The notes below the pieces were generated by a model. It did no database searches. It saw nothing but the letters and a program-made list of their open reading frames with translations, and was not told the origin of the DNA. Below, in pieces: positions 45,561 through 55,200 of a stretch of 64,000 bases of DNA. Source of the DNA: Flavobacterium sp. J372 (GTDB lineage: Bacteria; Bacteroidota; Bacteroidia; Flavobacteriales; Flavobacteriaceae); assembly GCF_024699965.1 (NCBI RefSeq), contig NZ_JAJOMZ010000004.1, positions 2,602,001 to 2,666,000 on the forward strand, in the 5' to 3' direction. Every line of letters begins with the position of its first letter. Within the stretch, counting starts at the first letter, position 1. Both the position numbers and the translations under genes were made by a program.

Positions 45561-45587
45561 AAAGAGTCCCTCGGGGCTCTTTTTTTC
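45561..45587 (+). terminator. Terminator after DUF4476 gene
   Basis: Stem AAAGAGTCCC/GGGGCTCTTT with one T:G pair, then seven T. Confidence 0.85.
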
Positions 45588-45659
45588 GTTATTACGGCAT
45601 TAAACAAACAGTAATCAATATAAAATAAATCCTTACTTTTAAGCCTCAAAATATAAAGT

Positions 45660-46349
45660 ATGTCGCAACCGATAATAGACATAAAAGGTATAACACGTGA
45701 TTTCCCTTTGGGGAATGAAATTATACATGTGCTTAAAGGCATAGACCTGAAAATAAACAAAGGCGAATACGTAGCGCTCATGGGGCCTTCAGGCTCGGGC
45801 AAGAGTACGCTGATGAACCTGCTGGGCTGCCTTGACACCCCTACCGGCGGAAGTTACGTTCTTAACGGCAAAGACGTTAGCAAAATGCACGATGATGAGC
45901 TGGCCGAAATACGCAACAAAGAAATAGGCTTCGTGTTCCAGACATTCAACCTCCTGCCCCGCACCACCGCGCTAGACAATGTAGCGTTGCCAATGGTATA
46001 TGCCGGCTATAAAAAGCCTGAGCGCAATGCCCGCGCCACTGAAGTGCTTACCCAGGTAGGCCTTCAGGACAGGATGGACCACAAACCCAACCAGCTATCC
46101 GGCGGGCAACGGCAAAGGGTAGCCGTAGCAAGGGCGCTGGTAAACCGGCCGTCAATAATCCTTGCTGATGAACCCACAGGTAACCTCGACAGTAAAACAT
46201 CGGTAGAGATAATGAACCTGTTTAACGAGATACACGCCAATGGCAACACCGTAATACTTGTAACCCACGAAGAGGATATTGCAGCTTACGCGCATCGGGT
46301 AATCAGGCTAAGGGATGGGGTGATAGAGTCAGACAATAAGAATAAATAG
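45660..46349 (+). CDS. ABC transporter ATP-binding protein (LolD/MacB type)
   Basis: 229 residues. Walker [19 protein letters not shown]-loop [18 protein letters not shown], signature [19 protein letters not shown], Walker [18 protein letters not shown]-loop [13 protein letters not shown]. The [10 protein letters not shown] and [12 protein letters not shown] variants are those of the MacB/LolD/FtsE group that moves lipoproteins or small molecules across the envelope. No permease gene is next to it, so the partner must be elsewhere. Confidence 0.93.
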   Translation: MSQPIIDIKGITRDFPLGNEIIHVLKGIDLKINKGEYVALMGPSGSGKSTLMNLLGCLDTPTGGSYVLNGKDVSKMHDDELAEIRNKEIGFVFQTFNLLPRTTALDNVALPMVYAGYKKPERNARATEVLTQVGLQDRMDHKPNQLSGGQRQRVAVARALVNRPSIILADEPTGNLDSKTSVEIMNLFNEIHANGNTVILVTHEEDIAAYAHRVIRLRDGVIESDNKNK

Positions 46350-46350
46350 G

Positions 46351-46420
46351 CTACTGAGCCGCTTAGTTACTGGGCCGCTTAGCAAACTCAGGAGCTCAGA
46401 AGCTCAGAAGCTCAGAAGCT
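46351..46420. repeat. Tandem and near-tandem short repeats before the adenosyltransferase
   Basis: Two copies of a 16-base unit (TACTGAGCCGCTTAG-like, 46353-46384) followed by three and a half copies of AGCTCAGA (46393-46420), ending 6 bases before the ATG at 46426. Confidence 0.8.
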
Positions 46421-46425
46421 TCAAA

Positions 46426-46998
46426 ATGAAAGTATACACTAAAACAGGAGATAAAGGCACTACTGCCCTATTCGGCGGTGACCGGGTGCCGAAACACCAT
46501 ATCAGGATTGAGAGCTACGGCACGGTTGACGAGCTTAACTCGCACATAGGGCTGATACGCGACCAAGATATAAATCCTTTTTATAAAAGAACTTTAGAGC
46601 GCGTGCAGGACAGGCTTTTTACTTTGGGTGCCATATTGGCAACACCGCCCGAAAAAGAAATCCTGAAGAACGGCAAACAACGCCTCAACATACCAAAAAT
46701 ATCTGAAGCAGATATCGAACTTCTTGAAAATGAGATTGACGGCATGGAAGCAGCGCTTCCGCCGATGACGCATTTTATACTTCCCGGCGGGCACACAACG
46801 GTGTCATACTGTCATATTGCGCGGTGCGTTTGCCGTCGTGCAGAGCGGCTTTCGGTACATTTAGATGAGATTGAGCCGGTAGATCCGCTTGTTTTGGCAT
46901 ACCTCAACCGACTTTCTGACTACCTTTTTGTACTGGCACGGAAGTTGTCACATGACCTGAAGGCCGACGAAGTGAAGTGGATACCGGAGAAGTTGTGA
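46426..46998 (+). CDS. Cob(I)yrinic acid a,c-diamide adenosyltransferase (PduO type)
   Basis: 190 residues. Adds the adenosyl group to corrinoids to make adenosylcobalamin. N-terminal VYTKTGDKGTTALFGGDRVP (ATP-binding), RIESYGTVDELNSHIG, and the cobalamin-side HFILPGGHTTVSYCHIAR and RVCRRAERLS. Full length. Adjacent genes are not cobalamin genes, but B12 dependence fits the radical SAM and MerR/CarH-like proteins elsewhere in the window. Confidence 0.95.
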   Translation: MKVYTKTGDKGTTALFGGDRVPKHHIRIESYGTVDELNSHIGLIRDQDINPFYKRTLERVQDRLFTLGAILATPPEKEILKNGKQRLNIPKISEADIELLENEIDGMEAALPPMTHFILPGGHTTVSYCHIARCVCRRAERLSVHLDEIEPVDPLVLAYLNRLSDYLFVLARKLSHDLKADEVKWIPEKL

Positions 46999-47008
46999 GA
47001 AAGTTGGC

Positions 47009-47085
47009 AGTTTCCAGTCGCAGTCGCAGTTTGAGATGCCTTAATTCAGGCAGGAAACTGAAAACTGTGACTGCGACTAGAAACT
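47009..47085. repeat. Palindromic repeat (CAGTCGCAGT family)
   Basis: Arms 47009-47032 and 47062-47085, 24 bases each, are reverse complements at 22 positions. An inner TGCC/GGCA helps close the loop. A related element occurs at 41653. Confidence 0.85.
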
Positions 47086-47133
47086 AAAAACAAACGTTCT
47101 TAAATTTCGAGAATAAAATAAAAGTAATTTTAC

Positions 47134-47163
47134 TTGACAATTTCAGTAGAAAATTTATTTTTG
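47134..47163 (+). promoter_or_regulatory. Bacteroidota-type promoter of the DUF2795 gene
   Basis: TTG 47134-47136, 19-base spacer, TATTTTTG 47156-47163, 23 bases before the ATG at 47187. Confidence 0.78.
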
Positions 47164-47186
47164 CATAAATCTTAAATCGTTACAAG

Positions 47187-47408
47187 ATGTATTGGACATT
47201 AGAATTAGCATCCTATTTAAGTGATGCCCCGTGGCCGGCAACAAAAGATGAGCTTATAGACTATGCCATCCGTACGGGTGCCCCGCTTGAGGTGGTAGAG
47301 AACCTTCAGTCAATTGAAGATGAAGGCGAAATCTACGAATCAATGGAAGAAATATGGCCTGATTATCCTACCGACGAAGATTATCTTTGGAACGAGGATG
47401 AATACTAG
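47187..47408 (+). CDS. DUF2795 domain protein
   Basis: 73 residues. MYWTLELASYLSDAPWPATK, then ELIDYAIRTGAPLEVVENLQ, then an acidic aromatic tail ending YPTDEDYLWNEDEY. DUF2795 proteins are small and of unknown role, conserved next to secA in several Bacteroidota. Terminator follows. Confidence 0.92.
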   Translation: MYWTLELASYLSDAPWPATKDELIDYAIRTGAPLEVVENLQSIEDEGEIYESMEEIWPDYPTDEDYLWNEDEY

Positions 47409-47430
47409 GAAAAAATAAAATTTCAATTGA

Positions 47431-47458
47431 AAAGTCTCTTTCACGAGGCTTTTTTTTT
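47431..47458 (+). terminator. Terminator after DUF2795
   Basis: Stem AAAGTCTC/GAGGCTTT, 6-base loop, T run. Confidence 0.82.
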
Positions 47459-47461
47459 GGT

Positions 47462-47469
47462 TAAATTTG
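47462..47469 (+). promoter_or_regulatory. -7 element before secA
   Basis: TAAATTTG, 34 bases before the secA ATG, directly after the preceding terminator. No TTG at normal distance. Confidence 0.45.
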
Positions 47470-47503
47470 TACCCTTAAAAGAAACATAAGTAATTATATA
47501 ATA

Positions 47504-50500
47504 ATGAGTTTAATAAACAGTATCCTTAAGGTTTTTGTGGGTGATAAATCCCAGAAAGACATAAAGGCAATCCAGCCGCTGATAACGAAGATAAAGTCGT
47601 TTGAAGGGCCTTTGTCGCAGCTGAGCAATGACCAGCTGAGGGCAAAAACCATTGAGTTTAAAGAAAAGATACAGCAGGCACGCGCAGATAAAGACGCTAA
47701 GATAGCATCATACAAGCTTGAGGTTGAGAAAATTGAAGACATTGATGCACGCGAAGACATCTACGCAAGTATCGATGCCCTCGAGAAAGAAGCTTATGAT
47801 ATTTCAGAGAAAGTATTGCTTGACATCCTTCCGGAAGCATTTGCCGTAGTGAAAGAAACTGCGCGCCGCTTTAAGGAGAATACACAGGTTGTAGTGACAG
47901 CCTCGGCTAAAGACAGGGAATTCTCTGCCACCAAGCCATATGTTACTATTGATGGTGACAATGCCATCTGGGCCAACTCATGGAATGCTGCGGGTAAAGA
48001 GATTACCTGGGACATGATTCATTACGATGTGCAGCTTATAGGCGGTATCGTACTGCACCAGGGTAAAATATCTGAAATGCAGACGGGTGAAGGTAAAACC
48101 CTTGTGGCTACCCTCCCGCTCTACCTTAACGCCCTTACCGGCAATGGTGTACACCTTGTAACGGTGAACGACTACCTTGCACGACGCGACAGCAGCTGGA
48201 AAGCACCGCTGTTTGAGTTCCACGGGCTTACGGTAGATTGTATTGATAACCACCAGCCGAACAGTGAAGGCCGCCGCAAAGCGTATGCTGCCGACATTAC
48301 GTATGGTACAAACAATGAATTTGGCTTTGACTACCTTCGTGATAACATGGCTCACAGCCCGGAAGACCTTGTACAGCGCAAGCATAACTATGCGATTGTG
48401 GATGAGGTTGACTCGGTGCTTATTGACGATGCCCGTACCCCGCTTATCATATCGGGCCCGGTGCCGCAGGGCGACCGCCACGAGTTCAACGAACTGAAGC
48501 CAAAGGTAGACCACCTGGTGAACCTGCAGCGTACACTCATCAATGGTGTGCTTGCCGAGGCGAAAAAGCTTATCCGCGAAGGGAATACAAAAGAAGGCGG
48601 TGTACTGTTGCTACGTGCACACCGCGGGCTTCCGAAGAACAAGGCGCTTATCAAATTCCTTAGTGAGGAAGGCGTAAAGCAGCTGCTCCAGAAAACGGAA
48701 AACCAGTACATGGCCGACAATAACCGTGAAATGCACAAAATTGACGAGGCCCTGTATTTTGTAATTGAAGAAAAAAATAACCAGGTGGAACTTACTGATA
48801 ACGGTATTAAATATCTGTCTCAGGATACTGACGAAGATTTCTTCGTACTGCCGGATATCGGTACTGAAATTGCTGCTATTGAAAAGCAAAAGCTTGACAA
48901 AGAGGCTGAAATGGAAGCGCGTACCAAACTGTACCAGGATTTCTCTGTGAAGAGCGAGCGTATCCATACACTTACACAGCTATTGAAAGCGTATACGCTT
49001 TTTGAAAAGGATGTGGAATATGTGATCATGGACAACAAAATTATGATTGTTGATGAGCAGACAGGCCGTATTATGGATGGGCGCCGTTACAGCGACGGGC
49101 TTCACCAGGCTATTGAAGCGAAAGAAAATGTGAAGATTGAGGCTGCCACCCAAACGTTTGCAACCATCACGCTTCAGAATTACTTCCGTATGTACAGCAA
49201 GCTTGCCGGTATGACGGGTACTGCGGTTACAGAAGCAGGCGAATTCTGGGAAATATACAAGCTTGACGTTGTTGAGATACCTACCAACCGGGGTATGGCA
49301 CGTAAAGACAAAGAAGACCTTATTTACCGAAGCACACGCGAGAAATTCAACGCCGTGATTGAAGACGTTACCGAACTTTCTAAGTCAGGCCGTCCGGTGC
49401 TTATAGGTACTACTTCGGTAGAGATATCAGAGCTATTGAGCCGTATGCTTAAAATGCGCGGTGTTGAGCACAACGTATTGAACGCGAAGCTTCACAAAAA
49501 AGAAGCCGACATTGTGGCCGAAGCCGGTAAGCCGGGGGTTGTAACCATTGCTACCAACATGGCGGGCCGTGGTACCGACATTAAGCTTACACCTGAAGTG
49601 AAGGCTGCGGGCGGACTTGCTATTATTGGTACAGAGCGACACGATTCACGCCGTGTTGACCGCCAGCTGCGAGGCCGTGCAGGGCGCCAGGGTGACCCGG
49701 GAAGCTCACAGTTCTACGTATCGCTTGAAGACAACCTGATGCGCCTTTTTGGCTCTGAAAGGGTTGCAAAAGTGATGGACCGCATGGGCCTTAAAGAGGG
49801 TGAGGTTATCCAGCACTCTATGATGACAAAATCTATCGAGCGTGCGCAGAAGAAGGTGGAAGAGAATAACTTCGGCCAGCGTAAGCGTTTGCTTGAGTAT
49901 GATGATGTTATGAACAAGCAGCGTGAAAATGTATACAAGAAACGTAAGCATGCACTTTTCGGAGACAGGCTGAAGGTGGATATTGCCGACATGATGTATG
50001 AGATTGCCGAGACCACGGTTGAAAGCTACAAGGCCAGCAATGACTTCAAGAGCTTTGAATTTGAACTGATACGCATTTTCTCAATAAGCTCTCCGGTAAG
50101 CGAAAGCGAGTTTGCAAAACTTAGCGACAGGGAACTTACAGGCAAAGTGTACAAAGTAGCGCTTGAAACCTACAACAGCAAGAACGCACACAACGCCGCG
50201 GAAGCCTTCCAGGTGATAAAGAATGTGTACGAGAACAACAACGGCCAGTATGAGCGCATCGTGGTTCCGTTTACTGACGGTGTCAAGACTATGAATGTGG
50301 TAACCGACCTTGAAAAGGCATACCAGACTGAAGGTACTTCGCTGATCAATGATTTTGAGAAGAACATCACGCTTGCCATTGTTGATGAAGCCTGGAAAAA
50401 GCACCTTCGCAAGATGGATGAACTGAAGCAGTCGGTACAGCTTGCAGTGCATGAGCAGAAAGACCCGCTACTTATCTATAAAGAAGAAGCATTCAAGCTG

Positions 50501-50860
50501 TTCACAAAAACGCTTAACGGCATTAACCGCGAGGTGATATCATTCTTGTTCAAGGCCAACCTGCCAACGCAAAACCCAAATAATATTCAGGAAGCACGTG
50601 AGCAGCAGGCGCCTAAAGAGCAATACCAGGAAAGCAAAGCTGAAGTACTGAATACTGATGAAATGGCTGCAGTAGCACGTGAGGTGGCTCAACAGTCGCA
50701 ATCGCGCCCGCAGACAGTTGAGACCATCGTAAGGGATGCGCCGAAAATTAACCGTAATGATACAGTGACCATAAAGCACGTAATGAGCGGCAAAACCGAA
50801 ACAATGAAATTTAAAAAAGCCGAAGCCCTGCTGGGTACAGGTGAATGGGTAATAGTTTAA
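47504..50860 (+). CDS. secA: Preprotein translocase ATPase SecA
   Basis: 1118 residues, peripheral membrane motor that drives proteins through SecYEG. DEAD motor: QTGEGKTLVATLPLYLNAL, VDEVDSVLIDDARTPLIISG, TTSVEISELLSRMLKMRGVE, NMAGRGTDIKL and DRQLRGRAGRQGDPGSSQFY. It is about 200 residues longer than E. coli SecA because of the extra segments usual in Bacteroidota. The C-terminus ends VMSGKTETMKFKKAEALLGT then GEWVIV, without the zinc-binding Cys cluster of many SecA tails. Codon use matches the core genome. Confidence 0.98.
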   Translation: MSLINSILKVFVGDKSQKDIKAIQPLITKIKSFEGPLSQLSNDQLRAKTIEFKEKIQQARADKDAKIASYKLEVEKIEDIDAREDIYASIDALEKEAYDISEKVLLDILPEAFAVVKETARRFKENTQVVVTASAKDREFSATKPYVTIDGDNAIWANSWNAAGKEITWDMIHYDVQLIGGIVLHQGKISEMQTGEGKTLVATLPLYLNALTGNGVHLVTVNDYLARRDSSWKAPLFEFHGLTVDCIDNHQPNSEGRRKAYAADITYGTNNEFGFDYLRDNMAHSPEDLVQRKHNYAIVDEVDSVLIDDARTPLIISGPVPQGDRHEFNELKPKVDHLVNLQRTLINGVLAEAKKLIREGNTKEGGVLLLRAHRGLPKNKALIKFLSEEGVKQLLQKTENQYMADNNREMHKIDEALYFVIEEKNNQVELTDNGIKYLSQDTDEDFFVLPDIGTEIAAIEKQKLDKEAEMEARTKLYQDFSVKSERIHTLTQLLKAYTLFEKDVEYVIMDNKIMIVDEQTGRIMDGRRYSDGLHQAIEAKENVKIEAATQTFATITLQNYFRMYSKLAGMTGTAVTEAGEFWEIYKLDVVEIPTNRGMARKDKEDLIYRSTREKFNAVIEDVTELSKSGRPVLIGTTSVEISELLSRMLKMRGVEHNVLNAKLHKKEADIVAEAGKPGVVTIATNMAGRGTDIKLTPEVKAAGGLAIIGTERHDSRRVDRQLRGRAGRQGDPGSSQFYVSLEDNLMRLFGSERVAKVMDRMGLKEGEVIQHSMMTKSIERAQKKVEENNFGQRKRLLEYDDVMNKQRENVYKKRKHALFGDRLKVDIADMMYEIAETTVESYKASNDFKSFEFELIRIFSISSPVSESEFAKLSDRELTGKVYKVALETYNSKNAHNAAEAFQVIKNVYENNNGQYERIVVPFTDGVKTMNVVTDLEKAYQTEGTSLINDFEKNITLAIVDEAWKKHLRKMDELKQSVQLAVHEQKDPLLIYKEEAFKLFTKTLNGINREVISFLFKANLPTQNPNNIQEAREQQAPKEQYQESKAEVLNTDEMAAVAREVAQQSQSRPQTVETIVRDAPKINRNDTVTIKHVMSGKTETMKFKKAEALLGTGEWVIV

Positions 50861-50880
50861 TCATTACTCAATATTACTGA

Positions 50881-50910
50881 AAGCCTCCGCATCAACGGAG
50901 GCTTTTCTTT
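50881..50910 (+). terminator. Terminator after secA
   Basis: Stem AAGCCTCCG/CGGAGGCTT, 6-base loop, T-rich tail. Confidence 0.88.
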
Positions 50911-50960
50911 TATGCCCTATTTGTAATTGTTATATTTGTAAAAATCACCTTTATACGCCT

Positions 50961-52214
50961 ATGGAATTATACTATTCGCTTTCAGTACTCATCGTACTGG
51001 CCTCTTTTTTCGCTTACTGGAATGTGCGCTTTCTCAAACTGCCTTCAACCATCGGCATCATGGTCATTGCCATGTTCGTTTCCATCATATTGGTAATATT
51101 CGGTAATTATTTCCCAAACACCCCAACACGTATATCTGGCATCATTGCAAAATTCGATTTTACAGAACTGCTGATGGGCGCCATACTGAACTTCCTGCTA
51201 TTTGCGGGTGCGGTGCATATCAATCTTAAAGACCTGCGCGAGCAGCGAACGCCCATCATGGTATTTTCATCGATTAGCGTTGTAATATCAACATTTGTGG
51301 TGGGTACGCTGGTATACCTCATCCCGATGCCCAGCCTTGAAATTCCGTACATCTATTGCCTGCTGTTCGGGGCGCTCATCTCCCCTACCGATCCTGTTGC
51401 CGTACTCAGCATCCTGAAGGGCGCTAACGTACGCAAATCGCTTGAAACAAAAATTGCGGGCGAGTCATTGTTTAATGATGGTGTGGCTGTTGTGGTATTT
51501 GCCGTTTTGCTCCAGCTGGCGCAGGGAACATCAAAGGATATTAATGTATTAAATATTGCGTGGTTATTCATAAAAGAAGCAGGCGGCGGATTTATAGTTG
51601 GCGTGGCACTGGGTATAGGCGCATCAAAAGCCATGAGTAAAATTGATGATTATAAAGTTTCGGTGCTTATAACGCTTTCGGTTGTTATGGGCGGATATCT
51701 CATCGCGCGGGAACTGCATATTTCAGGCCCGCTCACCATGGTTTTTGCGGGACTTATTATTGGCAACTTCAAGAGAAGGTGGAAAATGTCGGTTGAAACA
51801 AAAGACTATCTCGACAAATTCTGGGAGCTGAATGACGAGATACTTAATGCCATACTGTTCCTCTTTATTGGATTTAACCTATTGATGATAGATGACCTCA
51901 ACGATTACTGGTTGGCGGGTTCTGCGAGCATTTTAATAGTGCTGTTTTCAAGATTCACATCAATATGGCTTCCTACAAAAGTTATCAGGTTCCGAGAGAA
52001 ATTCACGCGCGGCACCATTAAGATATTAGTTTGGGGAGGCCTTCGTGGCGGGGTTTCTATTGCGCTGGCGCTCTCAATTGCCGATGGGCCTTATAAAAAA
52101 GTTATACTCGCGATAACTTATTTTGTAGTGGTGTTCTCTATTATTGTACAGGGACTAACGGTTGGGAAAGTGGCCAGTAAAATATTGGCCAAAGAACAGC
52201 GCCAACTACAATAA
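50961..52214 (+). CDS. CPA1-family cation:proton antiporter
   Basis: 417 residues with about 12 membrane helices. LKLPSTIGIMVIAMFVSI at the start, and the ion-binding core FGALISPTDPVAVLSILKGA followed by GESLFNDGVAVVVFAVLLQL (the ND motif of electroneutral CPA1 exchangers). Also GPLTMVFAGLIIGNFKRRWK and WGGLRGGVSIALALSI. Probably Na+ or K+ for H+ exchange across the inner membrane. No regulatory C-terminal domain. Confidence 0.95.
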   Translation: MELYYSLSVLIVLASFFAYWNVRFLKLPSTIGIMVIAMFVSIILVIFGNYFPNTPTRISGIIAKFDFTELLMGAILNFLLFAGAVHINLKDLREQRTPIMVFSSISVVISTFVVGTLVYLIPMPSLEIPYIYCLLFGALISPTDPVAVLSILKGANVRKSLETKIAGESLFNDGVAVVVFAVLLQLAQGTSKDINVLNIAWLFIKEAGGGFIVGVALGIGASKAMSKIDDYKVSVLITLSVVMGGYLIARELHISGPLTMVFAGLIIGNFKRRWKMSVETKDYLDKFWELNDEILNAILFLFIGFNLLMIDDLNDYWLAGSASILIVLFSRFTSIWLPTKVIRFREKFTRGTIKILVWGGLRGGVSIALALSIADGPYKKVILAITYFVVVFSIIVQGLTVGKVASKILAKEQRQLQ

Positions 52215-52215
52215 A

Positions 52216-52247
52216 AAAGGGCTGCACCGTAATTGATGCAGCCCTTT
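52216..52247. terminator. Bidirectional terminator between antiporter and GH81 genes
   Basis: Stem AAAGGGCTGCA/TGCAGCCCTTT, 10-base loop, A tract before. Both genes converge here. Confidence 0.8.
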
Positions 52248-52266
52248 CCGGTTAAAGAAATAATTG

Positions 52267-55200
52267 TTATTTTTTATCTACAACAAGCTTTTTTGTAACT
52301 GATTTGCTTCCTGAATAAATCTTTACAAGGTACATTCCTTCTGCAAGATTTTCAACATTCAGTCGTGTTGATTTTGTTTCAAGCACTTTTGTACCCAATA
52401 GTGAGAACACTTCAACTTTGGTGATGTCAATACCTTCTGCATCAATGATTACAAAATCATTAGCCGGGTTAGGATACATTGCCACGGCATTCTTCAAATC
52501 ATGCTCAGCAACACCCGCCGCGCAGCTTGTACCCACTTCATAAGTAATCCAGTCGGTTACTGCCAGTCCGCCTGCAAAAGCAAATTTCACTGCGTATGTA
52601 ATGACAGTACCCGGAGTCTGTCCTGTAATTGTTGTTGAGAATGAAAGACCGGTTGTGTTTGCCATCGGCGTTTCCGCGAAAGGCGTTTGCCTCCACAGGT
52701 AAGCCACAACCCCAACTTTATCCGTGTCAAGCATAGTAAAGGTGACTTTTACATCTGTACCAATAGTTTCAAAAGTATAGTCATACCCTGTTGAGAATGC
52801 TCCCTGCTGTGCAACCGTACCATTACCTGAACATATTGCCGCCGCAGGAACAGCAAGCGTTGTAGCCGGAACTACAATGGCATTATTTGCTGCGTTATTA
52901 CCTGCTGCATCACTGGCTGAAACACTGAAGCTATATGCCGTTTCAGGTGAAAGTCCGCTAATTACATAAGCCGTTTGCGTACCTGATGTGCCCTGCACTG
53001 TTACTGTTGTAGAACCGTAAGTTATGGTATAGGTAACATTGCCCGAATTGTCTTCTGCATTTAGCAATAGTTGTACTGAACCTGACGTTACCGTGCCCAG
53101 CGTGGCCGTAAAGTTTGTTGGTGCCTGTGTATCTGCCGGTGGTGCAGAGCAGCTGGTACCTACTTCATATGTAATCCAGTCCGTTACTGCCAAACCGCCT
53201 GCGTAAGCAAATTTAACTGCATAAGTGATGACAGCACCCGGAGTCTGCCCTGTAAGTGTAGTAGAGAATGAAAGGCCGCCAGCGTTAGCCATTGGCGTTT
53301 CCGCGAAAGGTGTCTGCCTCCACAGGTAAGCCACTACCCCAACTTTGTCGGTATCAAGCATAGTGAAAGTGACTTTCACATCAGTACCGATAGTTTCAAA
53401 AGTATAGCTGTAGCCTGTTGAGAATGCTCCCTGCTGTGCAACTGTTCCTGTGCCTGAGCATATCATTGCCTGTGGCACTGCCAGCGTTGTAGCCGGAATT
53501 ACAGTGGCATTGTTAGCGGCGTTGTTGCCTGAAGCGTCACTTGCCGACACACTAAAGCTATAGGCAGTTTCCGGTGATAGCCCGCTTATTATGTAAGCCG
53601 TCTGTGTGCCTGATGCGCCCTGTACCGTTATAGTTGTTGTACCGTAAGTAATAGTATAGGTAACATTGCCTGAGTTATCGTCAGCATTGAGTAACAGCTG
53701 TACTGAGCCTGATGTCACCGTACCCAATGTAGCTGTAAAGTTTGTCGGCGCCTGGGTATCTGCCGGTGGTGCGGCGCAATCTGTACCTACCACATAATCA
53801 ATATATTCAGTAACCGACATGCCGCCTGCATAAGCGAACTTAACTGCATAGTTGAGTGTTGTACCTGCTACCTGTCCTGACAGTGTTTTTGAGAATTTAA
53901 GCCCGCCTACATTATCCATCTGGCTTTCGGCAAACGGAGTTTGCTGCCACAGGAATGCCACAACCCCTACTTTATCGGTGTCAAGCAGTTCAAAAGTTAC
54001 CGTTACGTTACTGCCAACTGTTGTATATGTAGCTTTATACCCTGTAGAGAATGAACCCTGTTGTGCTGCAGTAGATGTTTCAGAACAGCTCATCATTTGT
54101 GAAACGGTAACCGATATGGCTGATGATGTAGTCGTAGCACTATTATTATCGGTAGCTATGGCTGTAATGCTATGTGTGCCCACCGCAGCATTTGTCCATT
54201 CATAAGTAAATGGCGCTTCGTTATCTGTGCCTAATAGTGTTGCACCTGCGTAAAAAGCAACTGATACAATATTACCGTCAAGATCGCTTGCTGTAGCTGC
54301 AATGTTTATAGTATCGCCCTGAAGGTAAGACGCATTGTTTGACGGAGCAGTAATTGATACAGATGGCGCCGCATTGCCTGAAGCCGATACTATGATGAGT
54401 ACCTCATCAGTTGCTGAATATGTACCATCGCTAACAGTAAGCTTCACTTTGTAAACCCCTGCAACAAGGTTACCGATGCCAGGTGATGCTACAGTAGTAC
54501 TGCTAAAGTTAATGATTGACGGGCCGTAAACCTGCTCCCAAAGGTATGTGATAGGCAATGTTGGGTGGCTGCTTAATGAACCGTCAAGAGACGCTGTTGT
54601 AACCGGAAGTGACACTGTTACGTTTGCACCTGCGTTAGCTATTGGCGGCACAAATGTAAGCGGCCCTGCGAGTGCAAATGTCATCCTGCCAAGGTTAAAT
54701 TCTCCATTAGCAACAGCTACTCTCAATACGTGTTGGCCCTGTGTAAGCTGAACATTATTGATAACCTTATCCTGCCAGTTACCCCAGTCGCCTGTATAGC
54801 CCATAGTGATATCCCCGCTTACCGGAGTGCCATCCAGTTCAAATTTGAAAGGGCCTCCGCCTGCTGTGTTGCCACAGGCGTAACGTGCAGTTACCGTGTA
54901 GTTACCTGCTGTTACTACATTTATAGTGTATTCAAGCCACTCGCCTGCTGTAATCCATCCCACTGTTGGGCCTTCGGCTACGTCTGTGGCAGCATCTACA
55001 TATTCCGTCGGCCTGTAGTTGCCTTCATTATTTGGCGATGAGTCAAAGTATGATATCCCCTGGCCCATGCCGCCTTCAAATTTATCATAATTACCTGCTT
55101 CAATAACACCCGGTATCTGGAAAGGCGTTCCGCTATAAGGCACCTGCTCCCCTACAGTTACGGTAATGATATTTGTTGTATTGAAATTAGCGCCCACATA

